Source of the DNA: Bacteroidales bacterium
GTDB lineage: Bacteria > Bacteroidota > Bacteroidia > Bacteroidales > UBA932
Length of the DNA stretch: 64,000 bases
NCBI GenBank assembly: GCA_017556765.1
Contig: JAFYME010000013.1
Span: 1-64,000 of the forward strand
Direction: 5' to 3'
Part shown: one piece after another, positions 35,897-43,446 of the stretch
How the letters are laid out: each line of letters begins with the position of its first letter
Position numbering within the stretch: the stretch's first letter is position 1
The notes under the pieces: model-generated
Told to the model about the DNA's origin: nothing
The model's database searches: none
What the model saw: the letters and a program-made list of their open reading frames with translations, nothing else
Translations under genes and position numbers: made by a program

Positions 35897-36967
35897 TTAT
35901 TCTTTTGGGGCCATTCGCGCCACCAGCCCGGTCAGTCCTTTTCCAAGAGCTGCTGCAGATCCTGCAACTATGCCCGGAAGAGCCTTGAAGGCAGACTTTA
36001 TGGCCTGTCTCTTAACCGCACGCTTGTTCCTTACTCCGGACAGAGCCTCAGGTCCTTCCATGAGGAAAGCCTTTGTCACATATCCTATTCTCAAGGTCAA
36101 AAGCGCGTTTACTGCACCCTGCAGGGCAGATTCGGCCACAACACCCGGTATCTTGAAACGCGCAAGAAGACCGCTGAGCGAATCCTCTCCATCAAGTTCC
36201 GGCGACGTTCCTGCGATATCTTCCGGATTCACATCCGTCACATCGACATCTGCAGTATCCACTGCGTCAGAGGCAATATCGAATGGCGCGACACCGTCAA
36301 TGTCAGTAAAGACCTGCGAAGTACAATATGATATGAGCGATGTTGTCAGGATGCGTACATAAAGTCTGAACATCTGAGGTCTGGTCGGCCTGAAGCCCGA
36401 AGCCAGCACCAGATCCTCTATCAGCTTGTAGTTCATGACAAGGACCGCCGCAGAATCGAATATTCCGTTCTGCGATATCGCCGTCACCATGAAAACTGTC
36501 TTTCCCCACTCCTTGATACGCTTGTTGATGCCAAGCACATCAAGCCCCGCATCACCTTCGAAACGAAGCTCAAGTTCCTTCTGAAGAGCCTTCTTAAGAA
36601 GCTCATGATCAGCGCTGTACAGCTGCAGTTCCTTGCGGAACGCTATCTGATGTTCTCTACGCTTCTCCGGATCGGATATGTATCCGCAATTTGCCGCAAG
36701 ACGCTTTCCGAACTGCTGGAGTTCCTTCGTCTTGGCCTCATCATCTACTGCCAGCACAGGAAACTCCGGAGCATTATGTACCTTTATTATCGGCCTTATG
36801 ATGAAGATCACTGCAAGAAGCAGGATCAGCGCATAGAATGCATATTCAACGTATACGGTATGGCAGATCTCCCCGAGCTTCTCCGCTATGACGATCACGT
36901 TTCCCATAAGCATCATCGTCAGGATCGCGAGGGTTATGCCTATTATCAGAGCAAGGTTTCTTTTCAT
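35897..36967 (-). CDS. DUF697/YcjF-like membrane protein
   Basis: 356 residues. Two transmembrane helices at about 5-27 and 41-62, then a soluble helical region, then a DUF697-like domain (VMVTAISQNGIFDSAAVLVMNYKLIEDLV, and RMFRLYVRILTTSLISYC) ending in a Gly/Ala/Lys-rich tail. In this family the gene usually accompanies a dynamin- or YcjX-type GTPase. Here its ATG overlaps the GTPase stop by 4 bases, so the two products very likely work together at the membrane. Confidence 0.75.
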   Translation of the reverse strand: MKRNLALIIGITLAILTMMLMGNVIVIAEKLGEICHTVYVEYAFYALILLLAVIFIIRPIIKVHNAPEFPVLAVDDEAKTKELQQFGKRLAANCGYISDPEKRREHQIAFRKELQLYSADHELLKKALQKELELRFEGDAGLDVLGINKRIKEWGKTVFMVTAISQNGIFDSAAVLVMNYKLIEDLVLASGFRPTRPQMFRLYVRILTTSLISYCTSQVFTDIDGVAPFDIASDAVDTADVDVTDVNPEDIAGTSPELDGEDSLSGLLARFKIPGVVAESALQGAVNALLTLRIGYVTKAFLMEGPEALSGVRNKRAVKRQAIKSAFKALPGIVAGSAAALGKGLTGLVARMAPKE

Positions 36968-38817
36968 AGCTTCAAGGCGTTTTCTGTTGTCACTCTGACC
37001 CTGTCAAGGTCCTTCAGGAGCTCCTGCAAAGCCTCCTTATCTTCCTTCCATGCCTTCGGATCCGGTATTATCGCTGCAAGAGCCTCCTTTCTCTTCCTTT
37101 CAATAAAACGGCCATATGTGGCCTCCAGACGTTCCAGAAGCTTGTCCTTATGTTCCTCCGCCGCTTTTTCCACCACTTCCGGCAGCATGAAGCTTATGTA
37201 TCCGACGTCGGTAGCATCCTCCTTTCCTACAAGGAAATAATATACATGCGCAAGGAATTCATTCATCTTGCCGACACCATATCGGAACACGTTCCACGGA
37301 ACGATCTTGTCAGGATAGAGCATGTCAAGCTCCACCGGCACAAGCGACACTTCCGCAACCGTCATCGAAGGCAGCGGTTCGTCGACACCGCTTCTGCGAA
37401 GGACATCAGCTATGTCACTCTTCCACAACATGACCGCTTCCGAATTCACCTGAGAATCAAGATATCTCAATGCATCATTCACTTTCCGGGCCATTGCAGC
37501 CGCACTGTCAGATATGAATGCCGAGACAATCTTCCTTGCTTCCTTGAAGCCGTATCTTCCTGACAATGACTTCTTTGACAATGTATATATGCCTGTTATC
37601 TCGTTCCTTATCGAGAGGTAATCCACATTCACATCCGCCTTCACGGGCACATTCCTGCCCCTCAGGGCCTCGAATGCCTTCTTTATCTCTTCGTACCTTT
37701 CTTCAGCCGCCTTGATCTGCTCCAGCCTCTCGGACGTATGCTGCATCAGATCCTCGATCTGCTGCAACGTCCTTCCCACCACATTCCTCACACGTATCGA
37801 GTCACGCTGCGATATAAGCACGTCGTACATCTCCTCCTCGACCTTCGCGAAGGCTTCGGAAGCCTGTTCCAGATCGTCCTTGCCGGTATTGTAAGCATTT
37901 CTCCTCCAGTCCCATACCATGCCGAGGTTCACCACATATGCATTCTTCGCATCGAGGTTGAAGCCCTTCTCCTTGATCCTCGCCACCGCATAATCCATCT
38001 GCTCCTTCACCGCCTCAGTCTTCAGATCCTCCGCACGCCAATGGGCTGCATCGAAAACATTATGAAGAAGGCACACAGGTACATTGCGGTTGTTCTCCTT
38101 CAATAGCTTGAAGAAGTCGTCGGAAACCTTTGTGATCGCTGAATTAGAGCTCTGGACCAGAACTATAAGATCTGCACGGGCTGCTATTGTCTTGTATAGC
38201 GGGCTATCGAGATTTGCCCTCGAGCCATCAAAACCCGGCATATCGATAAGGTAAACCCCGTCTGTCAGAAGCTTTCCGCCCGGCGTCTTTATCGTCGTCA
38301 TGAGCGTTCCGTCCTTGTCCATATCGGACAGGTCCAGAGCCACATGCTCGTCGATATTCTCTTCCGTCAGCGGCCACGACTGCTTCACGACCTGCGGCAC
38401 CTCCTCCGGCCTTATCAGGCCCCTGAGACTGTCGATTATCGCATCCACCTGCTCCACGGCCATCCCGGGAACCTCTGAACGATAGGCAGTTATGACTTCT
38501 TCTGTCTTATTATCCGTACGCGAGATGATTGATGGACGGACCGTACATTCCAGATAATGGGTCGGGCTCACGAATGCATTCGCCACCAGATTCACGAAAG
38601 TCGACTTGCCGGACTTCACCGGTCCCACCACAAGCACCACGAAAGACCTGTCAGCATACTCCCTCGACCTCCCCGCAATCTTCTTCAAGGCAAGGTACGA
38701 CTCCCCCGCCCCGCGGCCCTCGGCCTTCAGCCCCCCGGCCGCATACTTCCGCACCAGCGCCTCCAGCTCCCGCTGGACCGCCTCCGCCTGCATGCTCATG
38801 AGTCTTTCGTCTTTCAT
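36964..38817 (-). CDS. Dynamin-like GTPase
   Basis: 617 residues from the ATG at 38817 (MKDERLMSMQ); the open frame extends to 38898 but runs through the promoter and the repeat. G1 is GPVKSGKSTFVN near residue 63; G3 is DMPGFDGSRANLDSPLY (~195); G4 is probably the LLHNVFDAAH region. C-terminal helices (~340-617) form the predicted stalk. Bacterial dynamin-like proteins remodel or protect membranes. Forms a translationally coupled pair with the DUF697 gene. Confidence 0.85.
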   Translation of the reverse strand: MKDERLMSMQAEAVQRELEALVRKYAAGGLKAEGRGAGESYLALKKIAGRSREYADRSFVVLVVGPVKSGKSTFVNLVANAFVSPTHYLECTVRPSIISRTDNKTEEVITAYRSEVPGMAVEQVDAIIDSLRGLIRPEEVPQVVKQSWPLTEENIDEHVALDLSDMDKDGTLMTTIKTPGGKLLTDGVYLIDMPGFDGSRANLDSPLYKTIAARADLIVLVQSSNSAITKVSDDFFKLLKENNRNVPVCLLHNVFDAAHWRAEDLKTEAVKEQMDYAVARIKEKGFNLDAKNAYVVNLGMVWDWRRNAYNTGKDDLEQASEAFAKVEEEMYDVLISQRDSIRVRNVVGRTLQQIEDLMQHTSERLEQIKAAEERYEEIKKAFEALRGRNVPVKADVNVDYLSIRNEITGIYTLSKKSLSGRYGFKEARKIVSAFISDSAAAMARKVNDALRYLDSQVNSEAVMLWKSDIADVLRRSGVDEPLPSMTVAEVSLVPVELDMLYPDKIVPWNVFRYGVGKMNEFLAHVYYFLVGKEDATDVGYISFMLPEVVEKAAEEHKDKLLERLEATYGRFIERKRKEALAAIIPDPKAWKEDKEALQELLKDLDRVRVTTENALKL

Positions 38818-38822
38818 AGGGG

Positions 38823-38830
38823 CAAAGATA
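38823..38830 (-). promoter_or_regulatory. -7 box almost touching the dynamin-like start codon
   Basis: TATCTTTG on the minus strand ends 5 bases before the ATG at 38817. With the usual start 5-8 bases after the box, the mRNA would begin at or beside the ATG (leaderless). The -33 element is weak. Confidence 0.55.
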
Positions 38831-38854
38831 ACAAATTTAAAGATAAGAACATAT

Positions 38855-38930
38855 AAAAACACCTCCCCGACAGAAAACCCGCCCGGGAGGTGAACCATAA
38901 CCCTATTATTAACAACTAAACTAACCGTGA
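38855..38930 (-). ncRNA. Putative sigma-54-driven small RNA, copy 1
   Basis: Predicted from 12 bases past the -12 GC (about 38930) to the U-tract near 38855, about 75 nt. The 5' part is A/U-rich (UCACGGUUAGUUUAG). The 3' part is a hairpin CACCUCCC/GGGAGGUG (38892-38885 with 38867-38860) followed by UUUUU. It is identical over 74 bases to copy 2 (39910-39983). No credible reading frame lies within it. The alternative is a duplicated operon terminator. No expression evidence is available here. Confidence 0.5.
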
Positions 38931-38934
38931 CTTA
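38861..38934. repeat. 74-bp perfect direct repeat, copy 1
   Basis: Identical base for base to 39910-39983 and in the same orientation. The two copies flank the ytxH-holin-small-protein operon. Identity ends sharply on both sides, except for the -24/-12 motif six bases beyond the right edge. Confidence 0.95.
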
Positions 38935-39141
38935 AGATTCTGCAAAGGCTGTGCCAGAAATGGATCTGCGGAGTTTTCTTATTGCTGCCAGCACAAGAAA
39001 CTTCAGGCTGAAGGCTGTACGCAACCCGGAAATTCCTGAAGAAAAGCGTTTTTCGTATCCGGTGATCCGGCCAGAAAGTTCCTTTCGGGCTGTCCGGAGC
39101 TGCGCAATCGTAGAGATTCCTGAGAAGTCATTCGTTGCCAT
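38932..39141 (-). CDS. Small basic protein, third gene of the ytxH-holin cluster
   Basis: 69 residues from ATG at 39141, overlapping the holin-like gene by 14 bases. The sequence is Arg/Lys/Ser-rich with a hydrophobic patch (FSLKFLVLAAIRKLRR). No family recognised; small basic genes in this position are common in Bacteroidales. Its stop codon TAA is the last three bases of the 74-bp repeat, and its last codons (SGTAFAES) overlap the sigma-54-like motif, so coding and promoter constraints would coincide. Confidence 0.5.
   Translation of the reverse strand: MATNDFSGISTIAQLRTARKELSGRITGYEKRFSSGISGLRTAFSLKFLVLAAIRKLRRSISGTAFAES
38941..38956 (-). promoter_or_regulatory. Sigma-54-type -24/-12 promoter motif, copy 1
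   Basis: Minus strand TGGCAC-AGCCT-TTGCA matches the RpoN consensus TGGCAC-N5-TTGCW exactly. It ends 6 bases before the 74-bp repeat, placing the predicted start just inside the repeat. Copy 2 has the same arrangement. Confidence 0.55.
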
Positions 39142-39466
39142 AGAAGATGCCGATGAAGAGTTTCACAAAAATATCCGTGAAAAGTTTCTTCCGGATGATA
39201 AGGAGAACCACGAGGGCAAGGAGGAAGACGCCGCCGACGGTAAACGCCGCGACCGACCAGCTTCCGATGATGTCACCCAGGAGGAGGACCGTACCGAAGG
39301 CGAATGAGACCAGAACGATGGCTCCCAGCATCAGTATGACCATGAGTGAGAGCACGCGGCTGACGCAGACAGAGAGTCCGTCGATAGTCCTCAGCTTCAG
39401 ATCGTCCATCCTGAGTTCCAAATACTTACGGATCTCCGAATCAAGTCTTTCCTTCGGAATCTCCAT
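39128..39466 (-). CDS. Phage-holin-like (DUF1469 type) small membrane protein
   Basis: 112 residues from ATG at 39466 (MEIPKERLDSEIRKYL). An amphipathic N-terminal helix is followed by two transmembrane helices (~38-62 and ~70-90) and a short basic tail. Resembles the 'phage holin family'/YqjE-like proteins that sit next to ytxH; probably an envelope-stress or membrane-curvature protein rather than a phage holin. AGGAGGA lies ~5-10 bases upstream of the start, an unusual Shine-Dalgarno-like match for this genome. Confidence 0.75.
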   Translation of the reverse strand: MEIPKERLDSEIRKYLELRMDDLKLRTIDGLSVCVSRVLSLMVILMLGAIVLVSFAFGTVLLLGDIIGSWSVAAFTVGGVFLLALVVLLIIRKKLFTDIFVKLFIGIFYGNE

Positions 39467-39467
39467 A

Positions 39468-39665
39468 TCATTCCTCCTGCAATGCAGCCTCAATTGCATC
39501 AAGGCCTTCAAGAATCTTTCCCTTCGCCATATCCGCTACTCCGGCCGCCTTCGCTCGAAGTCTGCCACGAGTCTTGTCTCCGGAATCCGGAGCCAGAAGC
39601 AAAGCCGTTATGGCTCCAACCGCAGCCCCTGCCAGAAACGTCAATAAAGTCTTTCCTGTATCCAT
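39468..39665 (-). CDS. YtxH-domain protein
   Basis: 65 residues from ATG at 39665 (MDTGKTLLTFLAGAAVGAITALLLAP). The membrane helix 6-24 followed by LAPDSGDKTR is the YtxH signature; the rest is an amphipathic helix (LRAKAAGVADMAKGKILEGLDAIEAAL). Often stress-induced, and here cotranscribed with the holin-like gene 1 base away. A hairpin plus T-run sits right before the start codon. Confidence 0.85.
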   Translation of the reverse strand: MDTGKTLLTFLAGAAVGAITALLLAPDSGDKTRGRLRAKAAGVADMAKGKILEGLDAIEAALQEE

Positions 39666-39668
39666 AAT

Positions 39669-39705
39669 AAAAAAAGGTCCAAGTGTCAAAAACCACCCGG
39701 ACCTT
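39669..39705 (-). terminator. Terminator/attenuator-like hairpin directly before ytxH
   Basis: Minus strand AAGGTCC (39705-39699) pairs with GGACCTT (39680-39674) around an 18-base loop and runs into seven Ts ending 3 bases before the ytxH ATG. It looks like an intrinsic terminator in the leader, so ytxH may be attenuated or start from a promoter inside this stretch. Confidence 0.55.
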
Positions 39706-39710
39706 CTCAC

Positions 39711-39903
39711 AAATTATACCAAAAGGAATCCATGTCCCATTCACAATGTATCCTCACAAAAGCCGTGCAGCATAACTTGGTAGAAATCAAGTAATTACGC
39801 TCTTATGGGTGGACAAAAAAATCCCACCCACAAACACATAAAAGCCTAACATCCAAAAGTTTACGCCCCACACCTCAGCTAATATACCATCACAAGACAG
39901 ACT
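39711..39903. other. Gene-free stretch upstream of ytxH
   Basis: No credible ORF. It holds a short hairpin TGGGTGG/CCACCCA (39806-39830, loop of As). A similar hairpin, ATGGGTGGA...CCCACC, occurs at 43353-43375 upstream of the GNAT-like gene. The remainder is A+T-rich and probably contains the ytxH promoter; TATAATTTG on the minus strand near 39710-39720 is an imperfect -7 box. Confidence 0.5.
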
Positions 39904-39979
39904 AAAAAAACCTCCCCGACAGAAAACCCGCCCGGGAGGTGAACCATAACCCTATTATTAACAACTAAACTAACCGTGA
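39904..39979 (-). ncRNA. Putative sigma-54-driven small RNA, copy 2
   Basis: Same predicted transcript as copy 1, starting near 39979 and ending in ACCTCCC/GGGAGGT (39940-39934 with 39916-39910) followed by seven Ts. Located 30 bases after the pgi stop codon, so it could alternatively be the pgi terminator. The -24/-12 motif upstream and identity to copy 1 favour an independent RNA gene. Confidence 0.5.
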
Positions 39980-39983
39980 CTTA
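39910..39983. repeat. 74-bp perfect direct repeat, copy 2
   Basis: Partner of 38861-38934, 1049 bases away in the same orientation, with no mismatch. Confidence 0.95.
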
Positions 39984-39989
39984 GTTAAT

Positions 39990-40005
39990 TGCAAAGGGTA
40001 TGCCA
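39990..40005 (-). promoter_or_regulatory. Sigma-54-type -24/-12 promoter motif, copy 2
   Basis: Minus strand TGGCAT-ACCCT-TTGCA, a full match to the relaxed RpoN consensus TGGCAY-N5-TTGCW. It is 6 bases from the repeat, as in copy 1. Between the copies 13 of 15 motif positions agree, but only about 4 of the next 10 bases do. Confidence 0.55.
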
Positions 40006-40014
40006 AAGTCTTTT

Positions 40015-41358
40015 TTAGAGTCTTGCTCTGAGAGCCTCTGCCTGCTCCTCATAGCCTGGCTTGCCGAGGAGGGCGAACATGTTCTTCTTGTAAGCCTCAA
40101 CGCCTGGCTGGTCGAACGGATTCACGCCGAGCATGTAACCGCTGATACCGCATGCCTTCTCGAAGAAATAGAAGAGGGCTCCGAGGTTGTACTCGTTCAC
40201 GCGCTCGATTGAGAGGGAGATCTGAGGTACGCCGCCGTCGATGTGAGCGAGCTTTGTTCCGAGCTCAGCCATCGCGTTACACTCCTCTACATGCTTGCCT
40301 GTGAGGAAGTTAAGACCGTCAAGGTTCTGAGGGTCGTTCTCGATGAGCATAGAGCGGTTGCTCTTCTCAACGCTTACCACAGTCTCCATGAGGGTACGCT
40401 CACCGTCCTGGATGTACTGTCCCATTGAGTGGAGGTCTGTTGTGAAGTTTACAGAAGCAGGGAAGATTCCGAGGCCGTTCTTGCCCTCAGACTCTCCGTA
40501 GAGCTGCTTCCACCACTCGCCGAGGAATGTGAGTTTAGGGTTGTAAGCGACGAGGATCTCGATCTTCTTGCCCTGGTTGTAGAGAGCGTTACGCATTGCA
40601 GCGTACTGGATTGCAGGGTTCTCCTCTGCGCATGTCTTTGCGCAGGCCTCCTCCATTGCAAGAGCGCCCTGGAGCATAGCGTTCATATCGAAGCCTGCGA
40701 GAACGATAGGAAGGATTCCTACTGGAGTAAGAACTGAGAAACGACCTCCTACGTTGTCCTCGATCACGAATGTGTTGTAGCCTTCCTGAGTAGCAAGACC
40801 CTTGAGGGCACCGCGAGCCTTATCTGTAACTGCAACGATACGCTCAGCAGCCTCTGCCTTGCCGTAAGTATCCTCGAGATACTTCTTGATGAGACGGAAA
40901 GCGACAGCAGGCTCTGTTGTTGTACCTGACTTGGAGATAACCACGCATGCTGCATTTCTCTCCTGAACGAGGTCCATGAGCTCGCACATGTACTCTTCTG
41001 AAAGGTTCTGTCCTGCGAAAACGATCTCAGGAGCCTCTCCCTTGTTCTTGAGCTGCTTTGAGAACTGGTGTGACAGAGCCTCGAGAGCGCACTTTGCGCC
41101 GAGGTATGAACCGCCGATACCGATAACCACCACGAGATCCACGCCCTTTGACTTCCAGAGGTCTCTGATCTCCTCACAATCAGCCACGAGAGTGCTTTTA
41201 AGAGTCTCTGAAGGAAGATGCTTCCATCCGAGGAAGTCATTTCCCGCACCTGTCTCATTCTCAAGAACTTCAAGAGCAGCGATTGCCTTCTCTACATAAG
41301 CCTTGTAATCTGCATCATTTACAAAGGAGCTGCAGCCTCCCAAATTTACCTTTACCAT
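40015..41358 (-). CDS. pgi: Glucose-6-phosphate isomerase
   Basis: 447 residues, the shorter bacterial form. VVIGIGGSYLGAKCALEAL, VISKSGTTTEPAVAFRLIKKY, FSVLTPVGILPIVLAGFD and the GKKIEILVAY segment are typical. Interconverts glucose-6-P and fructose-6-P. Monocistronic by position, with its own promoter near 41394; copy 2 of the 74-bp repeat follows. Confidence 0.97.
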   Translation of the reverse strand: MVKVNLGGCSSFVNDADYKAYVEKAIAALEVLENETGAGNDFLGWKHLPSETLKSTLVADCEEIRDLWKSKGVDLVVVIGIGGSYLGAKCALEALSHQFSKQLKNKGEAPEIVFAGQNLSEEYMCELMDLVQERNAACVVISKSGTTTEPAVAFRLIKKYLEDTYGKAEAAERIVAVTDKARGALKGLATQEGYNTFVIEDNVGGRFSVLTPVGILPIVLAGFDMNAMLQGALAMEEACAKTCAEENPAIQYAAMRNALYNQGKKIEILVAYNPKLTFLGEWWKQLYGESEGKNGLGIFPASVNFTTDLHSMGQYIQDGERTLMETVVSVEKSNRSMLIENDPQNLDGLNFLTGKHVEECNAMAELGTKLAHIDGGVPQISLSIERVNEYNLGALFYFFEKACGISGYMLGVNPFDQPGVEAYKKNMFALLGKPGYEEQAEALRARL

Positions 41359-41393
41359 AATATGTTGATTTATAATTTTTCACATTAACCAAG

Positions 41394-41401
41394 CAAATAT
41401 A
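41394..41401 (-). promoter_or_regulatory. -7 box upstream of pgi
   Basis: TATATTTG on the minus strand, 35 bases before the ATG, with TTTG (41427-41424) 22 bases further upstream, one base longer than the usual spacing. Confidence 0.6.
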
Positions 41402-41462
41402 AGGTTTTTTGAATAAAGAAAGGCAAAAAAACTTATTGCAATGGAAAAATTCATCAGATTGG

Positions 41463-42749
41463 CTAATGTATCTCTATGATGTCATCTAACGAGGTGGAAT
41501 ACAGACGTGAACGGAAGTCGCTTCGTATACCGTCGGCATAATGTCCCGGCCTTTGCGTCGCGAGACGAAGCATCGAACGTCCCGACGCAGATCCGGACGC
41601 CTCGGCAGCAGAGTTCACCGCATCCATCACCTTCGACAGCCTGTCATGCTTCTGCCTGAGCTCATCATCAAAATCGAATATGGAGGCCTGGATGGCATCC
41701 GAAGCTATTATGTTGCTGACGATGACCCCGGCCTTCTTGTATTTATATCCCTGTCGGAATATGGTCCTGAATGCCTTCAAAGCCGCACCGACGATTTCCT
41801 GAGCGCTGTTTGCCGCGACATCAAGACGGATCGTCACGGACGGGAAATATTGGGCAAGGTCGTCACGGAAACGGTTTGTGTACATGAACGTCGTCACATC
41901 ATATGCTGCCGAGCCTTCCTCCCTGAGCTTCTGCGCGCACATGGCCGCAAAATCAGACACACGCAGCACCAGCTCCCTCTCATCCTCGATCATGTCGGCG
42001 AATGAGCGTGACGTACATATGGACTTTCGTCTCTCTTCCCTCTCCTCTTCATGGCACACGCGTCCGCGCAGTTCTTCCCATGTTCGGACGGTGTTTATAT
42101 TGAAGTTGGAAGCCACCCACTCGCAAGGCCGCTGCACGAAATCCAATGCCGTACGCACATTTTTCTCCAGCATCTTCGGTGCCAACCTGCGACCTATCCC
42201 CCATACTTCATCTATCGGCGTAAGTTCCAGAGCCTTAAGCCTTTTAGCATCTGTATCCATCATGCACACGCCCTTGTAGCCCTTGTATTTCTTTGCGAAA
42301 TGGCTGGCTATCTTGGCGAGGGTCTTTGTCGGCGCGACGCCTATGCTCACAGGCACTCCGACCCATTTTCTGATCTTTGCCACAAGGTCGGCGCAAAGCT
42401 GCGGAACCGTCTCCGGATCGATGCCGTCAAGATGCAGAAAAGCTTCGTCAATCGAATATATCTCGATCTTCGGCACAGCATCGGCCAGAAGAGACATGAC
42501 GCGGCTGGAAAGGTCTCCGTACAGCGCATAGTTCGACGAAAACGCATGGAGTTTCCCCTCGTCCACAAAATGCTTCACCTGATAGAACGGCACGCCCATC
42601 TTTATGCCCATGGCCTTGCTTTCATTGCTTCGTGACACGACACAGCCATCGTTGTTCGAAAGCACAACGACGGCCTTGCCCTCCAGATCCGGTCGGAAGA
42701 CCCTTTCGCACGAGACGAAGAAATTATTGCAGTCCACTAAAGCAAACAT
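41463..42749 (-). CDS. umuC: Y-family DNA polymerase (UmuC)
   Basis: 428 residues. FALVDCNNFFVSCERVFRPDL opens the polymerase with the first catalytic Asp; VLSNNDGCVVSRSNESKAMGIKMG and YSIDEAFLHLDG (second Asp/Glu pair) follow. Helix-hairpin-helix around VWGIGRRLAPKML, then a little-finger domain and a UmuC C-terminal DUF4113-like segment. Translesion synthesis subunit of Pol V, 31 bases after umuD. Confidence 0.95.
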   Translation of the reverse strand: MFALVDCNNFFVSCERVFRPDLEGKAVVVLSNNDGCVVSRSNESKAMGIKMGVPFYQVKHFVDEGKLHAFSSNYALYGDLSSRVMSLLADAVPKIEIYSIDEAFLHLDGIDPETVPQLCADLVAKIRKWVGVPVSIGVAPTKTLAKIASHFAKKYKGYKGVCMMDTDAKRLKALELTPIDEVWGIGRRLAPKMLEKNVRTALDFVQRPCEWVASNFNINTVRTWEELRGRVCHEEEREERRKSICTSRSFADMIEDERELVLRVSDFAAMCAQKLREEGSAAYDVTTFMYTNRFRDDLAQYFPSVTIRLDVAANSAQEIVGAALKAFRTIFRQGYKYKKAGVIVSNIIASDAIQASIFDFDDELRQKHDRLSKVMDAVNSAAEASGSASGRSMLRLATQRPGHYADGIRSDFRSRLYSTSLDDIIEIH

Positions 42750-42780
42750 AGTACGTCACTTCGAGCCTGACCGGCATTAT

Positions 42781-43224
42781 TTACCTGATACGTTTGATGA
42801 CATACGTCACCACACCCCACATCATGAAATCAGAGCCTTCCCCTATCTCGATGCTCGGATAGCGTTCATTCGCAGGCACCAGAGTCAGTCCTCCTTCATG
42901 GAACCTAAGATGCTTCAACGTGAATTCACCGTCGACAAAGCATACGGCCATATCCCCATCCTGAGCTTCCAAAGACTTGTCAATCACCAAGATATCCCCT
43001 TCCTCAACTCCCGCGTCTATCATAGAATCGCCCACCACTCGTCCGTAGAAAGTCGCGGCCGGGTGCTTCACCAGCTCCTTGTTCAGGTCGATCGCCTGAG
43101 TCATATAATCGGTAGCCGGAGAAGGAAATCCCGCATGGATCCCCTCCTGAGCCATCTTCGGCAGCTCCTGCTGAGGCGCGTTTTCCGCTACCATTCCCTT
43201 TTCATCAAAACCTTCCATCTTCAT
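42781..43224 (-). CDS. umuD: UmuD, self-cleaving Pol V subunit (S24 peptidase fold)
   Basis: 147 residues. Probable cleavage at Ala31-Gly32 (HAGFPSP); catalytic Ser67 in VVGDSMIDAG and Lys104 in EFTLKHL. After RecA-stimulated cleavage UmuD' would join UmuC. Start is the ATG at 43224, with an in-frame alternative two codons on (MEGFDEKG). Upstream are a -7 box and two small palindromes that could be a damage-response operator. Confidence 0.93.
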   Translation of the reverse strand: MKMEGFDEKGMVAENAPQQELPKMAQEGIHAGFPSPATDYMTQAIDLNKELVKHPAATFYGRVVGDSMIDAGVEEGDILVIDKSLEAQDGDMAVCFVDGEFTLKHLRFHEGGLTLVPANERYPSIEIGEGSDFMMWGVVTYVIKRIR

Positions 43225-43239
43225 TCAAACCTTGTCATG

Positions 43240-43279
43240 CAAAAATAGCAAATAATTCCTTTAACCATGGTATGTACAT
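43240..43279 (-). promoter_or_regulatory. umuDC promoter and possible operator
   Basis: Minus-strand -7 box TATTTTTG (43247-43240), 15 bases before the ATG. Two adjacent perfect palindromes, ACCATGGT (43264-43271) and ATGTACAT (43272-43279), cover the -33 region. They are candidates for a LexA-type or other repressor site; no Bacteroidetes SOS consensus was recalled firmly enough to name it. Confidence 0.45.
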
Positions 43280-43431
43280 CACATGCTCCGGCAGCGCATC
43301 TGGCATAAGTCCGCAAAACATAAACGACTACAAATCAAACGGTTCCGGCTTCATGGGTGGAGAAAATCCCCCACCGACAGAATACTAACAATCTCAGTAC
43401 CAAGATTTTAGGCGATGTGGATAATATTCGT

Positions 43432-43439
43432 TATCTTTG
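43432..43439 (+). promoter_or_regulatory. -7 box abutting the GNAT/Mom-like gene
   Basis: TATCTTTG ends 7 bases before the ATG at 43447, so the transcript would be leaderless or nearly so. Confidence 0.55.
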
Positions 43440-43446
43440 CACGGAC

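Noticed and set aside
38818..38898. N-terminal extension of the dynamin-like GTPase to 38898
   Set aside because: It would translate the -7 promoter box and part of the 74-bp repeat; the ATG at 38817 is directly downstream of the promoter and begins the conserved-looking protein.
38861..39983. 74-bp repeats as insertion-sequence ends
   Set aside because: They are direct, not inverted, and the genes between are ytxH and holin-like with no transposase; no target-site duplication was visible.
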